A stretch of 64,000 nucleotides of DNA from assembly GCA_010015655.1 (NCBI GenBank), contig ML976676.1:250712-314711 (forward strand). The letters run 5' to 3'. Shown here one piece after another: positions 22,204 to 32,943 of the stretch. The translations under genes were made by a program, and so were the position numbers. The notes beneath the pieces are model-generated. The model was not told where the DNA came from. It was given only the letters and a program-made list of their open reading frames with translations, and made no database searches. Source of the DNA: Bimuria novae-zelandiae CBS 107.79. Lineage: Eukaryota > Ascomycota > Dothideomycetes > Pleosporales > Didymosphaeriaceae. Position 1 is the first letter of the stretch, and each line of letters starts with the position of its first letter.

Positions 22204-24035
22204 TGGACCTTTATTCCTTGATAGTATACGAGTAAACACCGTAGTTTAACGTATCAAATTAGCAAGCCAAAAAATACTGCGAAGAATGGCCTACTCCACA
22301 ACACAGCATCTTTACTGCATTTTCACGGCCGCGCGCAGCGAGATACAGTGTAGCATTGAATTCTAGAGCGAAAAGCTGATCATGTTGCGAGGGGTGACTC
22401 CAAACGCGGGCGCGGCGTGGGTGAGGTATATTTATAGGCTTCCACAGTGAGATACAATTATAGATTTAAGTCTTAAAATAAGATAGACTACCAGTGTTGC
22501 GGGACGTAACTTATTAGACGAATACTACATCCTCTTACAATCGCGAGCGCGATATAATTAAAAAGGCTATAATAAAGTTATAAAAGTTAACCTAGCTAAA
22601 CCTACTTTATTACGCGCGCTATTATAACCCGCTATTACCTTATTAACGCCTATAACGCGCTTTTAATAGCAGTAATAATAAGTCTACGCGCGCTTTTATA
22701 TATAAACTACTTTTTTTTACTAAATACAAAGTAGTTCTACTACGCTTTATTATTATTATTAATTTAATTAGATACGGCGTGACGTAAATGCTAATTCAAA
22801 TTTAAGCTAACTTAATTTTTAAAAAGCTTTATAGTAGTAAATTCTTACTAAAAGTAAGGATAGTATAGGCGCGATAATAGCTTAAAACTTACTTAAAGTT
22901 TAAGTATATTAAAGTAAAGCCTCTTAAGGTATAGCGAAAGCTTGCTTAATTACTAATAATCTTTTAGTAGTAGTATAATATACTTTAAAAGGTTATAGAC
23001 TATTATAAAATCCTCCCTGCGTACTACTATAATATAGATAAGTATAGTATATAAATTAGTATCGCGAAGAGCTACTATATTTATACAAAAAACTAATAAA
23101 AGATAGTTATCCTATACTTAAATAATTAAGAGCTAGTGTTACTTATTAAATACATTTTTACTACTAGCTAAGTTCTCGAGCCTATAATAATTATTAAGGT
23201 AGCTTTAATACTTAAGTAATAGGTAGTTAATTTACTAGATAATTACCTTATAAATAGAACTAATAGTAGCTATTCTACTAACTTTATAGCTATTAATTAG
23301 ATTTATTATTTTAATAAGCTAATAGAGAGCAAGGCGAAGGGCTACTAGTAACTATTATTACTTAATAGGCATAACTCTTACTAAATAAAGGACTTTTTAA
23401 AGTATACTAACTAGTATAAAATATAAGTTACTACTTTCCCTTTACATACAACACACCTCCTATAGCCTTTAGGTATAAGCTATTTTTAACTACTAAGTAC
23501 TATTATAACAAGACGCTTAACTAGGCAGCAAGAGATAGCTTTATAAATATTAATAAAATAATTTTTTTTTATAATACTTTGCTAAATTAGAGAGGAGGCG
23601 TTTAAAAGAAATACTATAAGGAGTAGCTAGCAGCGTTATAGCCTATATTTATAAAGCTTTAAGCAAGTAATTGGACCTCTAAGGGCTATAGAAAAGGCTT
23701 TAAATAATAAGAAAGTATAATTAAAGTCTCTATATATCTATCCTCCCGTAATGCTTATTATACTATTATTAGAATCCTCAGGCTAGTAAGCTTACCTTTA
23801 ACTCCCTTTAATTAGACTTATTTTACTAAAGTTATAGGCTTTTTATTAGCCTAAAAGGCCTTACTAAGTATTAGTATTGCCTTATTTAGTGCCTTAAAAG
23901 TTAAAGATAATAACTACTATTTTTAAACTTAGATAACTTTAGCTAGCAAATGCCTAAGACCATTTAATAATTATAATTATAGATTAAAAGCGTTAAAAAG
24001 TGATCTCTATGCACCTGCTAGTAGACCTTTTAGCT
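22204..24035. other. AT-rich RIP-mutated relic, origin unresolved
   Basis: After a short GC-balanced flank (to about 22,480) the sequence becomes strongly AT-rich, dense in TA, TAG and TAA, and poor in CA/TG. On the plus strand from about 23,300 a protein-like frame reads through many stops (for example FRYKLFLTTKYYYNKTLN, then KKYYKE, then SRNAYYTIIRILRLVSLP). I could not assign it to a transposon family. It seems to continue beyond the solo LTR. Confidence 0.5.
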
Positions 24036-24493
24036 TGTTAGGTTCCATCTAGGATAGCTGGTCCTAAATGGGCTAAGGTTGGTTCTCGGGCAGGAGTACT
24101 AGGTAGGACGGGAGAGGGTGTAGTGATAGCTTGCGCTTGTCACTGGGGTGTTAGTATCGAAGGTGTGTACAGCACAATCAAATCAACAAGGTTGCTTAGT
24201 CAGATCCAAACGATAGATTGATAAACAGGTTGAACACGAATGCCATAAGGGTATTCGTGTGGGTTTATATATAAGGGGGGGTAAACCTTACCGTCCATCT
24301 CTCTTGTTACTGTCCCTAGATTCCGATGGATGGTCGCGCCGTCCATGGATGGTACACCTTCCACAATCTTGGCAGGATGGTATGTCTTGGCTGGATGGTA
24401 CATCACGTGACCCCGGTTACGCGACCCCGCCGAGTGTCACTTCCACTAAGGCCCGTTGGTCCTCCGCGTTCCATACATGTTCAGATCCTAACA
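24036..24493 (+). mobile_element. Solo LTR with TAGCT target duplication
   Basis: 458 bp starting TGTTAGGTTCC and ending GATCCTAACA (TG...CA with short inverted ends), flanked on both sides by TAGCT (24031-24035 and 24494-24498). It keeps near-normal GC inside an AT-rich relic. Its first 100 bp resemble the LTRs of the large gypsy element at 32,761 and 47,819 (shared TAGCTGGTCC, GGGCTAAGGTT, TTCTCGGGCA), so it belongs to the same or a sister family. No internal region remains, so it reflects LTR-LTR recombination. Strand given by analogy with those LTRs as written. Confidence 0.9.
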
Positions 24494-24795
24494 TAGCTAA
24501 TATTTTATATATAATTAGAGGTAGCACTACACTTGTCCTCTCCATATATAGACTTAAGCGCTAATTACAGCGTATAAAGGCTACTAAGATAGCTAAAATA
24601 GAGTGTTAAGCACGTAAAAGGCGTATCCTTACTATTACTAAAAGTCCTGTATACTTATGGCAAGCCCGTGCTATAGTAAAGAGGCGTAATATTAATAAGA
24701 TAGTAGTAGCTAAAGCTCTACTCGCCCGTAAAAAGAAGCGAAAGATTACTAGTTACCTAAATAAATAGAAGAAATTATAGGCAAACCTTCGTAAT

Positions 24796-25022
24796 TGTGA
24801 CGATCGTGGGACTTGCTGTGATCTGGGCATCGTCACAAGGGCGATGGATGGCAGCTGCTACACTGAGAAGGCAGTCGCAGCATTGAGATGGCAGTTACTA
24901 GATAGCGGCAGACTATATGCCGCCTACTCGGCCCTCTCGATCCCTTTCTTTTCTTTAGCTTTGAGTCTTTGTACATAGCGCCAATCTATCAGCCGCAAGG
25001 CTATATCTTGCTGGCCGTTACA
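24796..25022. mobile_element. Solo LTR with GTAAT target duplication
   Basis: 227 bp from TGTGACGATCGTGGG to GCTGGCCGTTACA, with GTAAT immediately before (24791-24795) and after (25023-25027). GC-balanced, with little sign of RIP, and inserted into an AT-rich relic. Different family from the solo LTR 300 bp to its left. Also contains CTTTCTTTTCTTTAGCTTTG, possibly part of the LTR promoter. Confidence 0.9.
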
Positions 25023-25027
25023 GTAAT

Positions 25028-25607
25028 TATAGTAAATAGTACTTAAAATATAGTACTAATTACTATAGAATTACTTAGAAAAAGATACTATAATACTTAA
25101 AAGGTAGCGCAGAGCTTGCTAAGAAAAAGTTTTAGTATAAAATAAATACTTATTAATACTATAAAGCTAGCTACTTATAGTAAGATAAAATCTCTATTAA
25201 ATAGCTTATTATTACGTTTTACTAGTAACAAGCTAGAGGTGTTTATAATCTATATATTTTATTACTAGATAAAGGAGGTTGGATTAAAAAGAAAGTTTAA
25301 GAGGCTAATTTTATAGTTTTATAAAATATCTTAGAGACTTAATTTGCCTTTAAGTAAGTAGACTAAGGCCTAATTATCTTTAGTAAGACTAATATTAACT
25401 TTATATTAAGTAGCTTATAATACTACTCCTCTCGCGAGGGTAGCAAAGAAGCCTTTATTATTACCTCTATATATAATTAGAATATATAATAGTAATAAGA
25501 CGGTATAAAAATCTATTACTATATTTAGCGCGTAATAGAATTCATTATTTCTATAAGAAATATATAATAATAAATAATTTTATTATTAAGCTATTATTAT
25601 TATTAAG
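25028..25607 (+). other. Continuation of the unidentified coding relic
   Basis: AT-rich sequence on both sides of the two solo LTRs reads as one coding relic on the plus strand. At 24,590-24,780 it shows WQARAIVKRRNINKIVVAKA then LLARKKKRKITSYLNK. Here it gives GSAELAKKKF, LLDKGGWIKKKV and FSKTNINFILSSL, with TAG codons where CAG would be expected. I cannot name the family. The mutated state indicates an old multicopy element. Confidence 0.35.
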
Positions 25608-25823
25608 CTGTTAGGCCCGTGCGTAGCGCGGGCATTTCTCTGCGAGAAACTAGCGTTGGGCCCGAGTAGCGAATCCCGATCACACGCGCATACGAACGCA
25701 GAAATCAAAGCAGCGCCATTCTGTCAAATCCCGTTCGAACTTATCTACTTTGATTGGATTCAGTTTTGATTTCTGCCCAGGCAATACGCCGTAGGTCGTC
25801 GCGCCATGCATCTGGAAGCCAAG
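25608..25823. other. GC-balanced flank, no gene seen
   Basis: A sudden return to normal base composition (starting TTAGGCCCGTGCGTAGCGCG) before the Tc1/mariner element. No frame with support. The sequence beyond the right end of that element (27,331 on) has the same composition, so the two were probably joined before insertion. Confidence 0.5.
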
Positions 25824-25825
25824 TA

Positions 25826-27328
25826 CGGAGGTGCCTTTCAAAAGTTCTTGCTCACGCTAGTTGAAAGCCCAAAGCGCCACCAACCTTGGCACGGCTTGGC
25901 AGAAGGAAAACTTCTCAACCCCGCTTTATAAAGCTATAGATAGCTCTATACACTTAATTATTATTATTATAATAGCTCTAAATACTCCTTTTTTTACCTG
26001 TGCCTTAATTATCTGCTTAAAGTCTCCTTTTATAGGTAAATCTACCTCTAAGATAGCTAAAGAAACAAGCCTTTTAGCTTAAATAATTAACTCTATATAC
26101 GCTCGAGCTATTAAATAAGGCTTTAAGCCTAACGCGCCTCTCAGAATCGATGATTGCTTTCTTGTAGATGCTCCTCACTCAGGCCGTCCACGCAAGGAGG
26201 TAGCAGAGACTCTGATGCAGAAAGTACGGCGCGACCGTTATAGACGAGAGAAGTCATGTGCTGACCTTGCTGGGGATCTCAGCCAGGAAGGAATCAACAT
26301 CTCTGCTACTACAGTGTGGAGAGTACTCAAGAAAGCAGGCTTCAAGAAGACCAAGCCAACGAGGAAGCCTGGGTTGACACAGAAGATGAGAGAGGAGAGA
26401 CTGCAGTGGTGCAAGGATCATGAGCATTGGACGCTAGAGGATTGGAAGAATGTGATCTGGTCAGATGAGACGTCTGTTGTTCTTCTCCACCGCCGAGGAG
26501 GATACAGGATCTGGAGAACGTCAGATGAGGCTGTAGTACGGAGCTGCATTTGGGAGAGATAGAAGGGCTACTCTAAGTTTATGTTCTGGGGCTGCTTCTC
26601 GTACGAGAAGAAGGGTCCTTGTCACTGCTAGAAGCCTAAATTAAAGAAAGAGAAGGAGTATTTAATTAAGAAGATTAATAAGTTAAATAAGCTTCTTAAA
26701 CCTGTTATAAAGGAAGAGTGGGAGCTCTTAAATAGTATAAGAAGGATGGGGTTAAGGAAGAAGCCTAGCAGAGCTCCTAAGTAGTAGTAGAATAAGAAGA
26801 ATGGCAAGCTCGCTCGTAGTAAAAGAGGAGGTATTGACTAGTAGAGATACCAGAGTCAGATTCTTATCCTAAAGCTAATTCCTTTTGCGAAGGAGTGCAT
26901 AAAGGAGAGGCCACAGACTGTTGTTTAAGAGGACAAAGCACCTTCTCACGCTCACCATGCTCAAGCTCTTCTCTATAGCAAGGAAGAGATTGAGAGGCTG
27001 CTCTAGTGTGGCAACTCGCCTGGCCTAAATGCTATTGAGCCCTGCTGGTTCTGGATAAAGAGAAATACTACAAAGAAAGGAGCTCTAAAGAGCAGGGAAG
27101 TAGCAGTCAAGGTGTAAGAAAAGTGCTAGGATGAGCTCCCTTAGGCTTAGATCTAAGCTTGGATTGAAAGAATTCCTGTACATATTAAGAAGATTATTGA
27201 GCTTGAAGGTGGCAACGAGTATAAGGAAGGCAGGGGTATAGGTAGAAGTAGATAATGCTAAGAATTGAGGCGTTTTGAAGCGATCTGGGCATTCCTTGGC
27301 GAGCAAGAACTTTTGAAAGGCACCTCCG
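25826..27328 (+). mobile_element. Tc1/mariner element, complete ends, dead transposase
   Basis: 1503 bp bounded by an exact 28-bp terminal inverted repeat that begins CGGAGGTGCCTTTCAAAAGT (25826-25853 and, inverted, 27301-27328), flanked by TA on both sides (25824-25825 and 27329-27330), the target duplication of this superfamily. It holds one degenerate transposase gene on the plus strand. Size, ends and target site all fit Tc1/mariner. Confidence 0.95.
26150..27255 (+). pseudogene. Tc1/mariner transposase, degenerate
   Basis: A single frame runs from HSGRPRKEV (about 26,178) to a TAA at 27255, broken by many TAG/TAA codons. The first 115 codons after 26215 are intact: a helix-turn-helix region (ISATTVWRVLKKAGF) and the first catalytic aspartate in VIWSDETSV. 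The second acid follows in EDKAPSHAHHAQ. The third acidic motif reads NSPGLNAIEPCW, where the family has Asp before LN, so a catalytic residue is gone. The 3' half has far more TAG stops than the 5' half, consistent with C-to-T (CAG to TAG) or G-to-A (TGG to TAG) change. Cannot encode an active enzyme. Confidence 0.88.
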
Positions 27329-27497
27329 TATTATCTACATATACAAGCGAGTGCTGCGCTTCTGCGGCGCCATCTGACTTTGGGGTATCTTTCTACGATG
27401 CAAAAAAAACGCTCAAACGCTCCCCAACAATACAAAAAGAAAAGAAAAAAACGCCAATCCCTATGCAACGAGGCCGTTAGCTATGTGTCCGCTCTCT

Positions 27498-28967
27498 TCA
27501 TCTCCTCCGCCGCTTCTGGTCGTGTATGTGCGACCCTTCAGCCGGGCTGAACCAGTCCCTAATACCGCACTTAGCCTCCAGCCTTAGAAACAGGTCGTCG
27601 ACGCGGTCCGTCATCCAGCCGGACTGTATGCGCTCAGTGGGCCTCGCGTAGCCGAGACGAAACGAAGTGTTGATGGAGCAGCTGCCCGGCCGGTATGCGA
27701 ACTGGACACAGTCCTTGTTGCTCTCGCACACGACGTGACAGTGCTTAAACGATTTCCACGCATTGCTCTCCAGCGGGTTGGACAAGCTGCCGTGGTCGTG
27801 CGCATTGTACTCCTTATCCGCGGACATGTTGTCCCAGTTTGCGACGTCGGTGCCTGTCTTGCGGTGCACGAACTCGCGGAAGACATCACGGTGGCGGAGC
27901 AAGATGTCGTGCTAGTGTATGTTAGCGTTTCAGGTCATGCGTGTACCGGGAGTGGGGACACGTACTCTCTTGTACCATTCCTGCTCGAAGTGCCACAGCT
28001 CGGATATCTCGGATGGTGAGACGTGGTGGTACGTTATGACAGGGAAGCACCAGGCGTTGCGGTCGATCTTGGTGGTTGCGGGATCCATTGTGGCAGGCGA
28101 ATCCGCTTGGAAGTGAGGGAAGGCGCGGTGCAGAGGGACCTTTGCGTCTTCAAGGACTTTGCCGAGTGCGCAGTCACCCACCCAGTGCGAGGCGGTGAAG
28201 TCTTCGTAGTCGCGGATATTCGTCGAGCGCTGCTCGATGACCTTGCGCATGGCAGGGTTGGACAGGACAAAGCCGGCACCTCCGTAGCCGAATTCGATGT
28301 CGTTGATGTAGAGGTGCTTGCCAATGTAGTACGGCTTGCTCGCGTCGAAATTGGCGAGGTACTCCAGAAGGTTATTCCAACCCAGGAAGGTGTCAGCTTC
28401 GAAAAATACGAACCATTTCGCGTTGGGCATCTCCTGAAAGGCGCGGTCGACCATGGGCAGGAATTTCCACTTGTCGAGCTTCCATCCTTCATTTCCGGTG
28501 TTCAGATAGTCGCCTTTGCTGGAGCCAGATTCCGCCATGATGATTTTCTGGCTATCAATGCTTTGCCTTCCATGCTTTTGCAGCTGATGGTACAGTTTGA
28601 AGTCCTCGTGTTCGCTCCTCCTCTTCTCGGTGACATCGCCATCGCCTCCCAAAACATCGTGCACAGCATGGCCTTCGATTTCTTCGTCTAGGTCGGATAA
28701 GATAACAAAGTGGGGAACACATCGGAGGGTTGTTTTGAAGTGAACCGGCACCTTTTGCTGCGACTCGGTCGCTCCGGTGCGTAGCACCACTAACACGTCA
28801 TCGGCCAGTTCAGACGGAGGACACACTACATCGTGCTGCAGGTGCGCAGCGGGCTTGGAGTAGCGAAGGAAGAATGAGGGTGAGCTGGCTCCCGTGAAGA
28901 CGTTAATGATGGAAATGGAGAAGATGGCGCAGAATATGATACGGCAAAGGAAGGTGCGATGTGGCAT
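27498..28967 (-). CDS. GT31-like fungal glycosyltransferase, type II membrane protein
   Basis: Two exons, 27966-28967 and 27498-27911, giving 471 residues. The 54-nt intron has donor GTACGT, branch GCTAAC and acceptor TAG. Splicing joins EWYKR to HDILLRHRDVF in frame. An N-terminal signal anchor (LCRIIFCAIFSISIINVF) points to the Golgi. The core shows KWFVFFEADTFLGWNNLLEY near residue 190, where EAD stands at the DXD-type sugar-nucleotide/metal site of GT31 enzymes. Next come GYGGAGFVLS and HWVGDCALGKVL, the conserved GT31 blocks. The C-terminal part has a Cys pattern (CHVVCESNKDCVQF ... GSC), like the PAN/apple-type tail of fungal family members. The donor and acceptor sugars are unknown. 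This is the only host gene in a transposon-dense 40-kb stretch. Confidence 0.87.
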
Positions 28968-29928
28968 GGTGGAGGGAATGTACAGGGCCAGGCCCGTTGA
29001 AATTTAAAGAGTGATGGCAAGGAGAGAATATGTTCCGCGATCCTAAATGACAGTGGGTGGTGTGGTGTGCGGGTCCATGGGCGACGACGCGGTGTAGGAA
29101 GATGGCGGGTGAGTAGGGTGTCAGGTAGTAAAGTGAGCGCGTGTGCTACCGTGGAGAAAAACGCGCGAGGGTGTGGGCAAAGCGTAGGTTTTCAAGTCCG
29201 AGGACAGCCGACGATCTTCATCTGGTCCGACTCGACGATGCAAATCCCGAGCGGATGATCAATGCCTTAAGGGCAGCGTGCGTGGCTTCTGTCTATCTGG
29301 GGACACGCACGCACCAGGGCTAGGGAGCCTCAGGTCATCGCACACGTCGCATGTTTGGTTGGCGGTCTGCGCCTCTGCAGCTGTTGCTGAGCTTAGCGGA
29401 ACCCCACGCCGTTGGTGTTTTGGCTTGAGATGTTTTAAAGCGTCGACGACGCGGCTGGGAGACCTCTGCCGTGCGTCGCTTGGCGATGAGGTCACAGGAT
29501 GCCGAAGGAATGAGCCAAAAATGCGCCGCCTTCCCCTTGGGGCTCGCTTTTCACGCCGTCTGTCGATCAGTCCCTCGCCTCCCAAAGACCATCCACACAA
29601 ACGCCCACAACGGCGACTCCCAGACACAGTCAGCAGCGATCGTCTCCAAACGCGACGTCTGCGCGACCGTTGGCTTTCCCTTGTTCGACGCGAGCGCCTG
29701 TCACTAATTTATCCTGAAACACGTCACGTGTAGCCTCTGTCCGCCGAGCCTGGTTGCACTCTTGCGCCTGAATGAGGCGTAGTAGGCGGACTGGACGGAC
29801 CCCGGGCGCGGAGTCGACAACATCATGCTTTCTTTGCGCATTAATTGCAGCCTTGCTGGGACACAGAAGTTTTTTTTCGCCAATTCTTGCGACAGGACAT
29901 GTCGCGGGACTGACCAGCTCCCTCATCT
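28968..29928. other. 5' flank of the glycosyltransferase gene
   Basis: GC-balanced, with several overlapping frames on both strands (29,259-30,007) and no domain. Ends at the inverted repeat of the piggyBac-like element. Confidence 0.5.
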
Positions 29929-32218
29929 CTATCCCCCGCAGGGCCTGAATCTGCCGTACACGGGCCACATGTAAGTGGCCAATCGGATGAACCCTCCGAC
30001 TCTGCATAAAAACTAAATAATATAAGCTTATAGGGCAAATTTGTATAGAGATTACATTCTTAGAGATTTTAATATAGAATTACTTAATACTTAAGCTTAT
30101 TTTTGTGTTAACTTACTTAATTATTTAGTAACGTCGTAGGTGCTCTTGCTAGCACTTAGAGCGTACTTTTAGCCTATATAAAGGTAACTTGTAGATAGAG
30201 TAGCTAAATAATATCTTTAGAGTATGTCTATTACTTAAAGTTATCTTAAAAGGTATCCTTAAAGGCGCTAAGCTATTACTCTTACGCCTAGTTATAGCAT
30301 AAATAGTATAAGTCTTTACCTCTATAAATAGCTTAATAAACTTATAGGCGCTTTCCTTAGTAATAATAACATTATTAACTTTTACCTGCTTCTTTAACCT
30401 ATAGTAAAGGCTAGTGCCACGCTTAAAGAGCTACTCTATAAGCTTATATAGGAACTTCTTATAGCCTAATTATTTAGTATAGATGGTAGAGGAGTACGAG
30501 GAGAGTCTATACGTGTTATTAAGGCTTAAATTAAGTAAAAAGTAGAGTAGAGGTTACTAAGTATAATACTTAACCTGCTACGTAGAGTAATAGCTTTTAT
30601 ACTAATTAAATTAATTAACGTCGCTCTTATAGCAATTATAGTTATTAATTATTATAGGGATTCTAAGAAACTTTACAGCGTAATTACTAAAGGCCTCCTC
30701 AAAAATGTTTTTATTATTTTAGGCTAGCTTTAAGCGTTAACGTAGCTTAACAATGTGTTACGTTGCTAGATAGTAATTATTATTAGTTAATAGAGTATAA
30801 CTCCATGCTAAGACTTATTAAGAATAACGTTAGTACTTACGCTTAGCGACTATATTTATAAAAAGCACGACTTAACTATTTTTTTAAGCTATCTCTAGTA
30901 CTCTCTTTAACGCTAAGAGCGCCTAGTATATCTCTCCTTACTTTATTTTGCTTAAAAACTACGTCTTTATACGTATAAGATTACTATTAAAGCGCTCCTT
31001 TAATAGCTTTTTACTAGCTAACTGACTATTATTTATCTTAACTTCTGCCTTAGCTATTATCTTAAAAAGCTCCTCTATTAAAGTTTTAGTTATCCTAACT
31101 GTCCTAGCACAGCCTACGCCTTTAGATCTTAAATATTTAGGTACAGGAATAGTGTTAAAGAGATTACTGTCTTAAATAATATAAAAATTTAGTAGAAAGT
31201 GTTACTGCTTAGCAGCGTTAATAGCGAGTATAAGACTAATAGGCACTAACTTAGTAGGCGTAAAGGACGCAAAAGCTTTATTTACAGGACTTAGTAAGTT
31301 AATAGGCCCTTAGCTAGTACCTCTAGCATAAAATAATTAGTTTATTAGGTATCTATTGTTAGCTAAACACTAGATTTTAAAGCCCTCTAGTATTAGTTTT
31401 ATCTTAATTATCACGACCTCGCTAGCGTGGCTAGTAAATTTTATAATTACCTTATTAACGCAGAGGTGCTTGCTAAGCTTTTAATACTTAAAGCTACGCT
31501 TACGTAGAGTCTCCGATAACTCCTACACGCGTCTAAATAGTAAAGAGAACTTCTGCTCAACCTTAGCGTAATAGAGATATCTGTCGAGCTGCTCCCATCG
31601 CTTTTGTGGCATGTACTAACCTATCTTGTGCGTAGGCGCGTTCACATGGCCCGGCTGCCAATACTCCTTCAGTGACGGTTCGCGATGGACTCCCATATAG
31701 ACGATAATTGCAAAGTACGTGTACAACTCTGCCGGTAACGTCGGTTTCCAGTCTCTACAATATTCCTGCGAGGGCGCTTGCCGGAGCAACTCAGCGTAGC
31801 GATTCGTATAGTGGGCGATACTATCGAGGACGTCGACGTTAAAAAACAACTTAAATAGGGAAATAGGATCCCCCGCGATACCTTTAGGTATCTCCGCCTT
31901 ACTAAAAATACGTAGGTTGTTAATCTTGAGTGGTTGCCAGTCGGGTGGCGGATCCTTTAGCAGATTAGACAAAATACTAGCTTTTTTTAAGTACTTTATA
32001 TACTTAATAAAGTTAGCATTATTACTTAGCGTCACGGCACCTTTAGGCATAGTTATAGATAGTAAAGCTTCTAAAAAAGGTTTATTTTAGCTAATAATTA
32101 ACAATTTTTAGGAATTGCTGACATTACGATGTAAGGTTTAGAGGTTTCGAACGCTTTCATCTAATTAGCCATTCATATGTGGCCCGTGTACGGCAGATTC
32201 AGGCCCTGCGGGGGATAG
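29929..32218 (-). mobile_element. piggyBac-like DNA transposon, RIP-degraded
   Basis: 2290 bp between 63-bp inverted repeats (29929-29991 and 32156-32218). They begin CTATCCCCCGCAGGGCCTGA and differ by a few transitions only at their inner parts. The repeats are GC-rich and well kept, while the interior is AT-rich. The interior codes for a piggyBac-type transposase on the minus strand, starting about 100 bp inside the right end. piggyBac ends normally start CCC next to TTAA. Here the ends have CCCCC, but I see no TTAA on either side, so the exact boundary or the target site is not settled. Confidence 0.75.
30010..32050 (-). pseudogene. piggyBac-type transposase (DDE_Tnp_1_7), degenerate
   Basis: The first 144 codons are intact from ATG at 32050 and contain the piggyBac N-terminal pattern: DPISLFKLFFNVDVL, IAHYTNRYAELL, YTYFAIIVYMGVHREPSL and EYWQ. 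Beyond a stop, the frame goes on with QKRWEQLDRYLYYAKV, then LCVNKVIIKFTSHASEVV, then LEGFKI. At the first catalytic position the family has VDE; here it is VNK, so the Asp is lost through a G-to-A change. Stops are TAG/TAA at sites where Trp or Gln codons are expected. Orthologous elements are known from some fungi, but less often than Tc1 or pogo types. Confidence 0.82.
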
Positions 32219-32500
32219 TGCGACTTCGTGTCGTTCTAGTGCCACTCGATAACGTACACCACGGAGTCTTTCTTGTATAGTCATCCCAGCGGGTCTACGG
32301 ATGCGTTGTCACGACGTCCTCGATGAAGTCAAAGCTCGCCTACTAGTGCGTGCAGTGCAACCAGCACACCTGGGCAAGTCAAAAACCACGTGCTCCATCC
32401 AAACCTCGGTCTTCTTGGGGGAGTTGTCACTCCACTCGGGCATCAGAGACAGCCCGACTAATCGCCTGGGACTACCCTCGGCCTGATGATTGTTTCAAGC
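32219..32500 (-). pseudogene. GC-rich gene fragment of unknown family
   Basis: A 280-bp block with normal GC inside AT-rich DNA. On the minus strand it reads as protein in two frames: MPEWSDNSPKKTEVWMEHVV, then after a frame change ASFDFIEDVVTTHP and YKKDSVVYVIEWH, the last running into the piggyBac end. Stops sit at TAG codons. I do not recognise it. It could be a captured host gene piece or the target gene into which the piggyBac-like element jumped. Confidence 0.35.
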
Positions 32501-32670
32501 AGACATTCTTCTCTATCCTAGGGTTGTTAAAAATAAAATTATTGTTTCGTAAACTATAAATTATCGTATTCAGCGATAATCTTATCGCTAAATATTACGC
32601 GATATTATTAGATAATTTAATATATATACTATTTTTCCGCGCGAAAATTAAGCTCTTATTATATAAAAGC

Positions 32671-32700
<30 letters not shown>
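32671..32700. repeat. (TAT)10 microsatellite
   Basis: Thirty bases of perfect TAT/ATT triplets in AT-rich DNA, 60 bp left of the large gypsy element. Confidence 0.9.
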
Positions 32701-32701
<1 letters not shown>

Positions 32702-32943
32702 GCTTTAAAAGATATCTCCTAGATATCTCTTAACTCTTTTAAATTACTTAAAGTTTCTAGTGTTAAGTCCCTAAAGGGTAGCTGGTCCCTATAGGGCTAA
32801 GGTTAGTTCTCGGGCAAGAGTATTAGAAAGGTAAAAAAGGGGTTATTAATAACTTACGCGTATTAATAAGATATTAGTATTAAAAATAATACGCGATTAT
32901 AAATAAATTAATAATACTAAAGTATATTTTAAATAATAGATTA

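Noticed and set aside
29259..30007. Overlapping frames of 120-150 codons upstream of the glycosyltransferase
   Set aside because: No motif, both strands open at the same place, and one runs into the transposon end.
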